Shown here one piece after another: positions 22,701 to 34,744 of a DNA stretch of 64,000 nucleotides. The position numbers and the translations under genes are program-made. The notes beneath the pieces are model-generated. The model worked only from the letters and a program-made list of their open reading frames with translations. It ran no database searches and was not told where the DNA came from. The DNA comes from Ulva prolifera (taxonomy: Eukaryota > Chlorophyta > Ulvophyceae > Ulvales > Ulvaceae), in NCBI GenBank assembly GCA_023078555.1, contig CM041196.1, forward strand, positions 10,992,985 to 11,056,984, in the 5' to 3' direction. Position 1 is the stretch's first letter, and each line of letters begins with the position of its first letter.

Positions 22701-25700
22701 CTCTGGCCCGCGAGCTGCGCGCTCGGGTCCCGCGCCTGCGCGGACCCCCCGGCCTGCAGCGTCGCGAGCAGCACGGGCAGGCCGGCGGGGGCCATGCGCG
22801 CGAGGCAGCGCGGCGCGCGCGCCAGCGCCGCGAGCAGCTCGCTGAGCGCGTCCATGAGCTGCACGTCGTTTGCGATCGCGGGGAAGATGCCGACGGCCGC
22901 GGCCGTGATCGGCGCCGCGTAGGGTTCCGCGGCCTCCGGCTGCGCCTCGACGATGTCCTGCAGCCGGGCGTGCGGTGTGGAAGTCAGGCGAAAACAAATC
23001 CGTTGAAAGCCGTGACTTGCCACGAGACTCGTGAGCTGTGCACCGTTGTCGCCGAGAACGGGGTTGCAGCGGGTATGTGTTACAGATCTAGCTGGGATAG
23101 GTATGCGGCGCATGCATCCATGTGTTCAGCTGGATGTCCTGCACCGGCCGTGCCGTGTGGAATGCGTCAAAACGTGTGTCCTCACGCCTCGCATGCACTT
23201 TCAGCATGAAAAAGTGGACGCGTCGCCCCACCCAGTGCAACAGCAGCAGCTGAAAGCGTTGCAAATTTGCATGTAGCTCGTGCAGGATGCCACAAGGGGC
23301 GATTTTTGGAGCAGTACGGGGAGGGAGGCACAGCGAGGTGGGGGATGTGCCGCAGCGGCCCCGCCATGACTGTGCGCATTGCCAAGGCCGAACAAGTTCA
23401 GCCGCGCTGTGAGGCCCATCAACAGAGTGGCCCATGTGGACGCCAAGAGCCAAAACACGAGGGAAGGGCTGTGTATCAGCACATGCATTCGAGATAATGG
23501 GGGTGGCGTAGGGGCGTACATGCAGCGTCTCGAGCACGAGGTTGAGCACGTCCTGGTCGGCCTGGCCCATGAGGTCGATGAGCGAGGCGTACGCGCGCTG
23601 CAGGTGCGGCTGCGCCTGGGCGCGCGCGGCGCGCGGCAGCAGCTGCGCGACGGCGCGGCACGCGCACACACGCACCGGCATGTCGTGCGCGGCCGCCAGG
23701 CAGTCCACCGCCGGCGGCAGCAGCTGTGACGCCTGCTCCTGCACGGCAAGGGGGGGACTGTGTCACACGCTGTTGTATACTCGGTGAAATTCAAAAGAAC
23801 CTGCGGCCGCATGCGTGTATGACTCGGTGGACACATGCCGGGGTTCTGCGCCTGCACACAGGTACAGGCCCTACGGTGCTAACTGCCTCATCGTCTTTCT
23901 CCTTGGCAACACAGCGACTCAGCGGGGACCATGCCGGGACCATGCCGGCAACGCCATCCCCCAACAACACGAATCTCGCTCCAGCATTGGAACCAGGCGC
24001 ATGCGTCGCGCTAAGGAATACACAGCCAAGGGCCGCACAGCGCACAGCACGCCGGCACTGCACACCCCTACCCTATCAGCGCCCACCTAGATCAAGCAAG
24101 CATGCCGATACAGGTACCCGAGACCCCATGCACAGGCCACGCACCTCCGGCAGGGCACTCGCGAGCTTCGCAGCCACCCACAGCGCGCGCCCCCGCAGGA
24201 ACGGCGGCGTGTCCCGCGGCTGCAGGTCATGCTCCAGCACTGAACTCAGGATCGCGCGCACGTCGAGCCCCTCCGGCACCGGGAACGCGCCCCCCCGGCC
24301 CCCCCGGGCCCTCCCGTCGCCGCCGTCGCTGTCGCCGTCGTCCAGGAGGCCGCGGCCGAGCTGCGTGGAGAGGGCCGCGAGCGTCGCCTCGCGGAGGCGC
24401 CACCAGCGCTCGTGCCCCGCGGCCTTGAGCTGGAGGCCCTCCGCAAGCCGGGCCTGTGCGACGTCATTCACGGCGGCCACCATCTCCTCCGGGTACCGCT
24501 CCTGCATCCACGAGGCAGAGCCGTCACGGCCGTCGCATGCATGTGGCGCCGCGGGGTGCGGAAACATACAGCAACCCAACAACAGATGGATGCGCTGTCG
24601 CGACTGCCCGGTCTGACGCATGCATGCATGCATGCATGCATGTGCATCAGTGTGTGCCGCAGCAGCAGTACACCCAACGGCGGATTGATCACTTACAAGA
24701 GGAATCGCTCATGCACTCTGGGTGCTGCGTCATGATCGACTCCTCTTGTAAGTTACCATCATGCACTCTGGGTGCTGCGGTTGTGGAAGGTGTTGGGCGA
24801 GTGGCACACTCCGTGCGCACGCGGGGACTGGAGTGCGGGGAGTGTATCTGGCATGAGGGAGATGCTGTGCTGTGCCTGTGCTGTGCCCTGTCAGCTCTCT
24901 ATCGCCAACGCACAGCAGATACGTTGCGTGCTGTTCTCAGTAGACTGTGGCTGCGACGTGCATCATGTACAGGTGCGAAAACACAGACGAACCAATCTCA
25001 AGGTGCGGTGAGGCACGCGCACCTTGAGCTCGGCGAGGAGCATCTCGCAGGAGGAGCGGGCGCCGAAGGCATCGACGTCCTCGTCGACGACGTAGCAGTT
25101 CGCGTCCGAGCTCCACGTCTCCTCCTGGCCCTCCGTCATCTGCACCACACCCGCCGCCGTTCGCACTGCGCGAGGGACGCCTGCAGGCGAAGGCTGTCGC
25201 GGCCATGCATGGCCCACTGCACCGCTAGCATCTCCGCTGCCCACCACAGCAGCGGCGCGTAGCAGGACAGCCCCAGAGCTCTGCCGCAGGCTGCGCCACC
25301 TGAAGCCACGCTTCGGCGCTGCGCCACGCAGCGGCCCGTGTCCTTGCGACCTGCTCACTCTGCTGCAGCTGGGTGAGCAGCAGAGCACTCCCTCGAGCGT
25401 TCGTGGCGACCTTCTGGGCCTGCGGGGAACACACACACAAAAAAACACTCCCAAAAACAAAACGGGCGCGTTAGAGGGCCCTCACCCCTCTGGCACGGCA
25501 CCCCCCGGCCCTGCGGTGACGCCGGCGAGCGAGCGCGAGTTGCCGTGCCAGAGGCCCCCCTTGGCCCTGCTGCACCTACAACCGTCATCTGCACAGGCCA
25601 GGAGCCTGCCGACTGCTGCACCACCCCAGTGGTGGTGGCACCCCGCCCTGCGCAGATGACAGCCGCTGCCGGAACAGCAGCCACACCAGGCGTCTAACAA

Positions 25701-28040
25701 CACATCAGCTCGGCTGCACCCCGCCTCCCGACTACATCAGTGGTTCACACATGCGAGGCGCTGTGCGCAACACGCGGCCCATGCATGTAGATAAAGCATG
25801 CAGCTCATGCATGCGGCGCACCTGCATGAAGCAGATCGTGTTGTGCGCGACCTGCCGCAGCGCGCCCTTGAGCTGCGGCTGCAGCGCCGTCGAGCCCTGC
25901 ACCGTCAGCAGAAACTCGTACAGCTGCTCCACCACCGTCTCAAACGTCACATCACCCTCCGCCCCCCCTCCAGAGCCCCCTCCTCCAGCGCCGCCGCCGC
26001 CAGCGCCGCTGCCCGCCGTCGTGTCATGGCCGCCGCCGCCGTCGCCGCTGCCGGCCGTCGTGTCGTGGCCGCCGCCGCCGCCGTCGTCGGAGGGGTTCGG
26101 AATCACGAGGGCCTCGAACGCGGGGGGCGCGGCCTCGAAGAGGCGCCAGACGCTCGACATGATCGACGGCAGCTGCGCAGCCGCGGCCTTGCCCATGCAT
26201 GCGAGCAGCTCCTGCAGGATCTTGAGGGCCTCAACGCGCGCGCCAAAGTCCCTGCACGTGTGCGGCACCATCGTCCAGCTCCACGTCTGTTGGCTGCACA
26301 AAGATGTACAGCGGTGCGGAAGGCCGGGGGGGGAGGGCCGGGGCTGGGGGGGGGGGGGGGGGGGGGGGGGGGGTTTGGCAGGGCTAAAACAAAAAACAAA
26401 AAAAAAATCGGGTGCAGAAACGGCATCCCATGAGCGCAGCTACAACGGGTGGGGCCCGGTGATAGTGCCTGTGGCAGCTGCAAAAGTGTCCGGAAGGTGT
26501 GGCGGTGGGTATGCCGCAATGGATGGCTTCCCCAGAGGCTGCTGAATGCACACTCTGGGGCTGCTTCCCATCGCGGCACCCCTGTACCGGCCGCATGCAT
26601 GGCGGGTCTGCTGACCAAACTGGCTGGCTATATGGCGGTGCCGATGCAAGCATGACTCAATAACCAAATCCAAAGCCACGTTGACAACTCTGAAATGTAG
26701 ACCGATCGAGGCATGTACTCCCGCCCAACACATGCATGCATGCACTGACTCATGGGCACAGCGCGTGGGCAAGCTTGTTGCATGCGTGCTGCTGAGTGTG
26801 CTGGCAAACATGAGGGTGTCAATCAGCTCAGCTGACTTGAAGTAGGGAAATTCAGGTCCTGTAGGAGGGTATTTCCACGAGCAGCGCGGGGTGACGTAGC
26901 TGCAGATGGAGACAGCAGTGTACACCGTTGCAGCGGGATTGAGCGCACCTAGTGTCTGTTGTGCTGAGATCTTTGGAAACGACGGAGCAGAGGGCTGGGA
27001 TGAGGTCGGGGGTAGCTTTGAGCTCTTGTTTCAGAGCTTTGCGGGCGGTGGGAGTCATGATTGCCATGCCCTTGACACAGGAGGTGAGAATGCTTAGAGC
27101 AAGCTGAATCTGGTGTGGAGGGAGGGATGACTGGCTGATGCCATGGACGATGACAGGTAGCATGGACTTGGCAACGACGGGGAGATGGTCATCGTCTATG
27201 TCTTCTGCCATGACGCTCAGAGTTTGAAGTCCGACCGCGCGGCAGTGCGCGACCTGCAGCCAGCATAGATCGCTGCAAGGAATTCATGCCGATAGTTAGA
27301 TGCGCATGGTGATGAGATGTTGGGAGCATACCTCTTGTGCAGAGGCGTGCGGCCCGGTGATCGAGGCCAACAGAGTGGAGAGCAGGTCGGGCCAACGCTC
27401 TGGATAGTCCCAGTTTGCAACGGCGGTGACACATTGCGCGAGACTGGTGCAAACTGTAGGCGGCACTCTGTACAGGAGCTGCAGCAAGTTGCCCCTCACT
27501 TGTGCCTTTTCGGACGCGGCGATCTCTGGCGATTTGAAGAACTGCTCCTCGGGAGTCCAGTGCCGTTTGATTTGATGCTTGAGTAAAACAGCGGCGAGTT
27601 GCCTATAGCCTGTATTGTTTGGACATGCGAGTCAGACGAATCGCGACGTCCACCGGCAGTACGTGACCTGGCCGCGAGTTGAGCACGGAGCTTCAGGGCA
27701 TATGCTGCCGTGCACGAGTTCAGCGATCACAACAAAACACGAGCATGTAATTTCTATTCAGCAGCAGCAGCGGGGACTTTGTCTTGCCTTGGCTGGATTC
27801 AGACATGCCTCGGTGCTGCGCAACGGACGGGCTCTGGGAGGGGCAATGGCGCATGATCAAAACTTGCGCACCTACATCGATGTGAGTCGCGGCAGCAATG
27901 CTCAGAAGCGCCAGCGCGCATTGAGGTCTCTTATATGCTTCATCTACATACTGCTCCGCCTGCTGCCTGATCGTCGGATCTGGCTGGAGGACAGCTGCTA
28001 CAGCCTGAAATATCTCCTCTGCCTGAATTGGAGAAGCCAT
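19798..28040 (-). CDS. IPO9: Importin-9 (Kap114) nuclear transport receptor
   Basis: Twelve minus-strand exons: 28040-27872, 27609-27332, 27253-26949, 26251-25822, 25139-25023, 24501-24145, 23738-23520, 22957-22639, 22183-21802, 21232-20995, 20757-20467, 20073-19798. All phases agree; 1,126 residues (human IPO9 is 1,041). HEAT-repeat solenoid of the importin-beta superfamily: YRQLAAVLLKHQIKRHW and VANWDYPERWPDLL (N-terminal domain), MTEGQEETWSSDANCYVVDE, HERWWRLREATLAAL, PPFLRGRALWVAAKLAS, QDVLNLVLETLH, and the C-terminal DPLFSADL, FEAVMCELNDSEREFL, all matching IPO9. It imports histones H2A-H2B, ribosomal proteins and TBP in animals and yeast. Exon 4 carries an inserted low-complexity loop (two DTTAGSG units in poly-Gly). 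The start is the first ATG (MASPIQAEE). The last intron ends in a transposon target duplication. Confidence 0.93.
20080..20181 (-). mobile_element. MITE copy 2, hAT-like, at the 3' splice site of importin-9 intron 11
   Basis: 102 bp, same family as copy 1, reading forward on the minus strand. Perfect 8-bp duplication CCCTGCAC at 20072-20079 and 20182-20189 (GTGCAGGG in the sense of the gene). The AG in the duplicate next to the last exon is the acceptor: the exon starts at 20073, inside the duplication. Confidence 0.9.
24604..24650. repeat. (CATG)n microsatellite
   Basis: About five to six CATG units in importin-9 intron 5; part of a window-wide excess of the palindromic word TGCATGCA. Confidence 0.75.
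24691..24779. repeat. Inverted repeat with an interleaved 21-bp direct repeat
   Basis: Arms ACTTACAAGAGGA (24691-24703) and TCCTCTTGTAAGT (24741-24753) are perfect inverted repeats. A 21-bp direct repeat containing ATGCACTCTGGGTGCTGCG lies at 24709-24729 and 24759-24779, once inside and once just outside the arms. It sits in importin-9 intron 5. It may be a small transposon remnant or a foldback. Confidence 0.7.
26346..26373. repeat. Poly-G run (~28 nt)
   Basis: Uninterrupted G run in importin-9 intron 3 (C run in the sense of the gene), followed by a short A-rich tract. Confidence 0.85.
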
Positions 28041-28597
28041 CAGTTCTTGTTCCAAAAGTGCTGGTGATGTAGGCTCGTTGCGTCAACATCTTGGAGCCAT
28101 TTGCCAACACCTATGCTCCGCATAGTCAGGAAGCTGCAAGACGGCTCAGACAGGTTTATCTTTGTGGCTGGGAAAGGGAGTGTAATCCTATCAGCGCGAA
28201 TGAACGTCTCTAGGCAACAGCGCAAGTCAGCAAGCGGGTCGATGGTTACGGCAACACTGTCCAGAGGTGACTATATGGCTCATGCGCAGGTGATGTACGG
28301 CGCATGGGTTGACCGCACACTTCACACGTCATTCGGTGCATTCACGGAGTTTGCAGCTTGAAGATCCGCTGGAAAGGTTCAGAAGTCCCCAACGCGACCG
28401 CTCGAACGCATGCGCGTGATTCACGCGGCCATGCATGGTTATCTTGCCCGTCGTCACAAAGATCACAAACACGGAAACACCAACACTGTCAGCAACTGCA
28501 ATCTCGTATTATTGGCAAAGCTCTCCGTGCAGCTGCCTCACACCATCTAGCGATGCACCCGCACATGCACAACAATGCGGAACAGTCGCGGACGTGC
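28041..28597. other. Short spacer between importin-9 and PRP4
   Basis: About 560 bp holding the importin-9 promoter and the PRP4 3' end, both genes being on the minus strand. No other feature is seen. Confidence 0.5.
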
Positions 28598-30211
28598 TCA
28601 ATCCTCCTCCATCTCGTCCGACCCACTGTCGTCACTTTCGGAACCTTGTTCGGGTCTCCAGAGCTTGATCCCCCGATCATAGCTGGCTGTTACGACAGTT
28701 CCAGAGCCATCGCTGGCAATGTCTCCTGCCATGACCACCCCGGAATGACCGCCCAGATTACAGCAGAGCTGCCAGTTCCGCGCGCTCCAGATCTTTGCGG
28801 TCTTGTCGTAGCTGGTTGTGAGCAAGTAGTGCCCTCCGATGGGATCAAATTGCACGTGCGACACCAGCTTCAGATGCCCAGCAATGCAGTACAGCGCGCC
28901 TTTCTTCCTCAGGTCCCACAGCCGCACGCTGTTGTCCAGCGATCCTGCAGCATGCCCATTTGTTACACCAAGATGCCATATCTGTGCAGCAGAGCTTCCG
29001 CGCCGAGCCGCTCCTGCTGCACCACACGGGCTCTGCTCAGACAGCACGCACTGCAGCCTCGTCCATCTCACCAGCTGTCGCAGGAGAGTCTCAGACCATA
29101 TGCACGGCATTCAACGCTAACACAGCGCATTCGGAAATGATACCATGTTGTCCCAGCACTTGGACCCATTCCCCAGCCATCAATTGAACACGCTCCGACA
29201 CACAAACTGCCCGAATGCAACAGCATGCAGCAGCAGAGGGCGCACCGGTCGCAACATGATATCCGTTCGGGCTGAACGCCATGCTGAGAATGCCATACGT
29301 GTGGCCCTGAAACGTGAGCACGTTCCTGCCCGTCCTGCAGTCCCATATCCTCGACGCCGCATCGAAGCCCCCGGAGCCACACAGCGAGCCATCGGGGTGG
29401 AAGGCGATGCTGTAGACCGCTCGCGAGTGGCCCTCTTGCTCTAGCAGGGCTGTACCTGTGGCCACATCCCACAAGCGCCAGGTCCCGTCGTAGCTGCACG
29501 TTGCTAGAGCATCACCTACATACACGGGATTCCCCGGGGTGAGGACGTGGCTAGCAAATCTTAACTTGCGTTTTCGGTTGACCACAATGACCTGATCATG
29601 TGCGCAAGCCAGGTACATCGTCAGCAGTCATGAGGCACACATGTGGCGGCATCGTTCCACCACCACTCGCGGCGACCTGGAAGTCTCCAGAGGCCTGGCA
29701 GTCACATCACTGAGCAACCACACTGCTCCACACTGTAGAGCTCGCGCCACACCTCATGCGGCACTTCCCAACATGCCTCACAACCCAACATGCCCAGCAC
29801 GATCGGCCCCCGGCTCTGCGGCGTTCCACATCAGGTCGTCGGGCCCGCTTGCACAGAGCAATTCGCATTGTTTGGGACTAATTGTGAGGCGACAGTTTAC
29901 GAGGGCGACCGCAACGCTTTGCCATTCAACACCACGCATTCGTACCGCTCGCTGCTGCTCGATGTCGTGCGTCCGAAACCGATCGATTTATCTACATGGC
30001 TGGCACCGGGCCGTTGCGCCTGCTCCGGAAGAGACGCCTGTATGGTGTTTGCATGCATGCGTTCTCTGTAGCTCTCTATCGTTCTACATGACTGACACCC
30101 CTCCGTACGGGATCCTGGAAGCAGTGTTGGGTCATTGGGCCCGATCACATAGAAAAATTCCGAATATCCATTTCTATTTTTTGGGTGGCAGCCCTGAAAA
30201 TGCTGTAAAGC

Positions 30212-30247
<36 letters not shown>

Positions 30248-32248
30248 CGCGCGCACCGCAGGGGTGGAATGCGGCCCGCGCGAGTCGGCCCGTGTGCCCG
30301 GCGAGAGTGCTCAGGCACGTGCCGTCCATGTTCCACAGCTTCGCGGTCGCGTCGGCCGAGGCGGTGGCGTAGGCGAGGGCCGCGGTGTCCGCCGCGCCGC
30401 CGTCGGCCGCCGGCGCGAGCGCGTGCGGGTGCCACCGCACGTCGGTGCACCGCTGCTCGTGCGCCTGCAGACCATTTGCATTCAAACGCGTACAAGCGGC
30501 CTGTTGGTGCGGTGGTGCTGATTGCATCCCCGGCTGTGTCTTTGTGACACCCAAGCGGCCTGTTCCCTCGTTTCAAGTGGGTCCTTAGCACCTCCGCCCC
30601 GCTCCCCCCGGGTGGTTTACTCAGGAACGCGAAGGCTGCGTTGTGGCGCAGGGGGCGACACAGGACTCCTCTGCGGCTGACTCAGCGGGGCGACCGGCTT
30701 GGGGATACAGCCCCAGGAGCTGGGGTACCTCCCTCTGGTAAAGAGACCTAGCCCCCGTGATCGGGCGTCACCCCTAGCCAGAGATCCACGCAAAATAATG
30801 AGTTCATCGGCGAACATGGCGGTGGCTACACACCCACAGGGAGCCTTGTCACATTCAAGGGGGATCAAGTATCCAGACACCCTTGACTTGCAGGGGGCGG
30901 GAGATGGTTTCATCACGTAGCCTAGCCTACATTGCATGACAATGCGCTGCTCCGTGCCGGGTCCCAAGCTTGCACCTTGTGCTGTGCGGCTGTTTCGATG
31001 TACACCCCCGCCACGATCTAAGCGTCGCGCAAGTTGACTGGCGAAGCAAAGCCGAAACACGCGGGACATTCAAGAGTCAGACTGGCGTCAGTTTGTTTTT
31101 GTTTTTTGTTTGGGTTTTTGCGCCACACCTGGGACACCTTGAGCCTCTCCAGCTTATCCTCCATCGTCCAGAACGCGACCATGCCGCTCCAGTCCCCCGT
31201 AGCCACCGTGCTGCCGTCCGGCGATACCGCGCAGCCCTGCAGCGGCCGCCGCCCCCCGATCTGCGAGCTCGTGTTGCCGAGGCGGCCGGCGTCGGCCATC
31301 ACGAGCCGCCGCTCGTCCGCCGCGGCCGCGCCGCCGTCCTCCGCCGCGGCGCGCTGTGCCTCGAGGCGGCCGTGCGCGCGCTGCGCCGCGTACGTGCAGA
31401 TCCTCCTGCACAGCGCAGCGCAGCACGTGCGGCTGGCCCACTAGTGCATGCCAGCATCTGCGACAGGCATGTGGCGGGTCCGCGGGTCCGAGCGCGAGTG
31501 CTTGCAGCGCGCACGCCCACATGCATGCGAGTCTCCACACAACGGAAGGTGCCGCGCATGCTCCACAACGGGACTTCCCCCCCCCCCCCCCCCCCCCCCC
31601 ACGTCTACAGCATGCACGGACAAGCACCGCAGCACGTGCTGGACACTAAAAAGGCCGCGCCGCGCTTGCGCAGCTCCAACAGGCTGGGTTGCTTACTGAC
31701 TGCTCCTTCATGACCCGCATGCATGGTGATCACGACCCACATGCGTGACCTACATGCATGGCAAACCGAGGGAGGCTGCAGCGCACTTGCGCAGCTCGAG
31801 CAGGCCGGGCGCGCCCTCCGTGAAGAAGCGCTCCGTCTGTACGCGCTGCTGCTCGACCTCGAGCTGCATCACCCGCGCCATGAGCTCCGCGCGGGCGTCC
31901 TCCGACAGCGTCGCGACGAGCGCGCGCAGCCGCTCGCGCCGCTCCATCGCGCGCTCGCCGAACAGCGTCACCGGCTCGCCCTGCCGCCGCAGCCACACGC
32001 GCACCTCGCGGTCGTCCGTCGGCACGACCATGAGCTTCGCGCGCCGCCGGGCCTCCGCGGCGGCCTGGGCCTCCGCCTGGATGGCCTGCGCGCGGCGGGC
32101 GGCGTCGGTGTGCTCGCCGAACTCGACTGCACGCGCCCGTCTGAATCAGCTGCGAATGGCGCTCCTGCCGCGTCCAAGAGGAAGCGGAACTGATCAGATG
32201 CAAGTGGAACCTGTTGCCCCCGAGAATCACCGGTTTACTCGGTTGCAT
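28598..32248 (-). CDS. PRPF4: U4/U6 snRNP splicing factor PRP4 (PRPF4)
   Basis: Six minus-strand exons: 32248-32211, 32140-31787, 31405-31129, 30464-30257, 29515-29246, 28944-28598; phases agree, 497 residues (human 522). The N-terminal SFM domain is clear: VPTDDREVRVWLRRQGEPV, TLFGERAMERRERLR. It is followed by SQIGGRRPL and a seven-bladed WD40 propeller: VATGDWSGMVAFWTM, ATASADATAKLWNM, LATCSYDGTWRLWDV, DAASRIWDCRTGRN, LDNSVRLWDL, SYDKTAKIWSA, SYDRGIKLWRP. PRP4 binds PRP3 and stabilises U4/U6 in the tri-snRNP, a fitting neighbour in a genome so rich in introns. The C-terminus is a short acidic tail. Exon 1 (38 nt) is inferred from phase and is the least certain. Intron 4 carries MITE copy 3 and a homopolymer; intron 2 has another. 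Confidence 0.92.
30122..30213 (-). mobile_element. MITE copy 3, hAT-like, one end replaced by a homopolymer
   Basis: The plus-strand copy begins CAGTGTTGGGTCATTGGG and is collinear with the family up to GCTGTAAAGCGA, where the other inverted-repeat end should start; instead a run of G (30214-30247) follows. It lies at the 5' end of PRP4 intron 4, close behind the donor in the sense of the gene. No target duplication can be checked because one end is missing. Confidence 0.8.
30214..30247. repeat. Poly-G run (34 nt)
   Basis: The longest homopolymer of the window, directly abutting MITE copy 3 and the donor region of PRP4 intron 4. Confidence 0.9.
30560..30960. other. Possible transposon-derived block in PRP4 intron 3
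   Basis: About 400 bp with a composition unlike the neighbouring intron, including CCCGGGTGGTTTACTC, which resembles the GGTGGTTTAC word of the LINE-like fragment at 13648-13800. No coding frame or clear ends are seen. Confidence 0.2.
31577..31600. repeat. Poly-C run (24 nt)
   Basis: In PRP4 intron 2, between exons ending 31787 and starting 31405. Confidence 0.85.
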
Positions 32249-34018
32249 GCGCCTTGTGCCACAATAGAGTGGGCTGGTAGATCGGGGAGGGGAAGTGATA
32301 AATTATGATGAGGTAGAGCGTGCCGGCATGCCCATCAGGCGCCCGATTTGCAGATGGGGGAGGTGTGAGAGGGACACTAGTGGCAGTACAGCTGCACGAG
32401 GTGCCCAAAGCCACAAATGTGGTGGCCCGAATCGCTGCCGAATGAGAGTGCGATATCAGGCGTGGTGTTTAGGATGTGCGCTTGCTATTCGTGGGTCGGG
32501 TGGGCAGCTGGTCAAGTCGCCTGAGGCATGCTGCTGAAGCCACCAGCCCATGCTGCAGGCTTGGCATGACAGGACCGCTGCAGTGCGGTTGCACTCAGCA
32601 GCGTGGACTTGCTGCATCTCTTTAGCTGTGTCTGATCTGCCTGCCAGCTTTTGATGGCCTGGTTATCGCCTGATGCGATGTGCTTCGAGCATGTCGAGTG
32701 AGGCACTGCGACCATGTAGACAACCAGATGGGGACACAGTGTGTTGGCGCCAAGAACTGTTCAGAATCTGGTGAGGAATTCTGCCATTGAACGCATTGCG
32801 TGCACGATCCATTGCAACAGAACCCGCCCAGCGGCACCGTCTGCAAGGACGATCGTGAAACGCACCGCCTTGCATCGCATCATCGCCTTGATCACCCATT
32901 GTAACTAGGTCCCCCAGCCCTTTTATAATCTATCACTAGCGTGTATCTGCGTTCGTGACGTCGAACGTATGGAAGACTGGCTAACGTTTGAATGCAAGCA
33001 TCGAACAGGCTCACAAGCGCAACTGCTCAAAACAGAATGATGAAACGCGTAACTGTGTTAGATGTTTGACAAGTGAATTATTACTCTTGTGTCCACTGCT
33101 GATCACAAAGCCAACTGCAGAGGAGCATGCTGAAGCGTTGCACGTGTAGCCATGCCTTGTCGCGTGTGAGTGAATGCATTCTTGAGGTAGCTTCTCCAAG
33201 GAGCCGTGCCGGACGACAGCATGTCAAGACCTGAATCATAAGATTGCATGGGTCACCTGGTGCGAACTTTGTATAAGCACTCTCCCATGGGCGGGACCAC
33301 AGCAGATTTGCGATTGGGCTGCCACAGGCTGTGGTAGCCTGGTGATGACAGCTACAGAGTGCTCCGCAGGATGTGATCGAGGATCCGGTCCCACGATTTG
33401 ACAGTGATGTCGGTGATCTTGCTCAAAAATTCCGACCTAAGCGAGCTGAAGTGTACCACTATGCCACTACGTCCAATGGCAGCATGCTCGCACTATGCCA
33501 CTACGTCCGATGGCATTGCAATGATCGCCCTGACAGTGTTTGTGGACTGTGTGTCACACCCGGGACGTGAAGTATGCAGGATTTCGATGAGCCTGCACGT
33601 CAGTGGGATCGATTATCTACAGGGCGCTTGCGTTCATACTTCTCGAATGTATAAAGCAGCACTGGACTCATATACGGATTCAGGAAAGCTGAGCAGATGG
33701 CTCACAAATGATCCACACATCGTCAATTACAGGGCAGGAACCCGGAAGGATCATAATACCGAATGTACAGATATCGTGCTTTACGCAGCTTGTTGGCCGT
33801 GGCGGTCGAACCACCATTCACACTGAAATACAACTTAACCATCACTACTGTATCGCCAGGCCAAAGACATATCGCGGCCTTGAGCAGCGTGGCCGTGTCC
33901 TCCCCTCCCACGATCCCCATCACAAACCGATCTCCACAATCCCATCTCTGGTACAAATCCACAGCAATCCCCTGAACAGATGATGTGTCGCCTCATGCTT
34001 GCCGTGGTCCCTGCGATC

Positions 34019-34119
34019 CAGTGTTGGGTCGCTTTGCAGCATTCCAGGGCTGCCACCCCGAAATTAGATCTGAATATTCGGAATTGTTCGATGTGATCGG
34101 GCCCAATGACCCAACCCTG
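34019..34119 (+). mobile_element. MITE copy 4, hAT-like
   Basis: 101 bp, CAGTGTTGGGTCGC to GACCCAACCCTG, same family as copy 1. The flanks (CTGCGATC left, CCGGGATG right) match at only five of eight positions, so the duplication is decayed and this is probably an older insertion. On the minus strand the end is followed by GATCGCAG, again an AG context like the other copies. Confidence 0.8.
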
Positions 34120-34484
34120 CCGGGATGTACGCCCCACACCGCTGCCGGGCTCCCACGAGTCTGATCCTGAACTACCCAAACACAACAGTTGGCACACAGC
34201 ATCCCGGACTGCGCACACAGCACCTGTCCAGCTGCAGGGAGCGTGCACAAGGTGGCCTGTCCCGCCACCGCCTCGGCCCACTTCTGCGGCGGCACAAGGT
34301 CAACACCTGTGCACGTTGCGATGGCACGGGCAAGATAATCACCCAAAAAACAAACTGAAAGAATGTGCTCGCGGGCAACCCAAGAGCGACCCCTCCAATG
34401 GCGCAGCCCGCCATGATTGTAGCCATAGCCCTATATCGTCACTCCTGCGCACTTGCAGATCAACTTGCCCCCGCTGCAAGCTTG

Positions 34485-34509
34485 CCCCCCCCCCCCCCCC
34501 CCCCCCCCC
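34485..34509. repeat. Poly-C run (25 nt)
   Basis: About 235 bp downstream of the ATG18 stop codon (the gene is on the minus strand), so possibly in its 3' UTR. Confidence 0.85.
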
Positions 34510-34744
34510 AACACCGTCCTGCGCATGGGCCCGCAATGGAAGGCCGCGATGCAGCACCAGTCATGCAGCAGGCAAAGAAAAGGATCCGCCCTGGCCCTGC
34601 CAGGAGATGCAGCACCGCATCTGCCATCGTTGTGAGAGGGGCCAGAAACGAGGGACGCAACTGCTGGCCAGGGCTGCCGTGAGCGAAGCAGCCGCGACGT
34701 AGCAGCCACGGCTGAAGTGGCTCGCGCTCATTTTCAGGGTGCGC

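Larger units (their letters stand above)
32249..34744. other. Unresolved region between PRP4 and ATG18
   Basis: About 2.5 kb without a recognised gene. It holds MITE copy 4 (34019-34119), a poly-C run (34485-34509), and a near-perfect 24-bp direct repeat around CACTATGCCACTACGTCC (about 33460-33515). Two hints of missed exons: on the plus strand, 34311-34358 reads NTCARCDGTGK before a stop; on the minus strand, 33962-33850 is open and reads VDLYQRWDCGDRFVMGIVGG. Neither could be linked into a gene. Confidence 0.4.
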
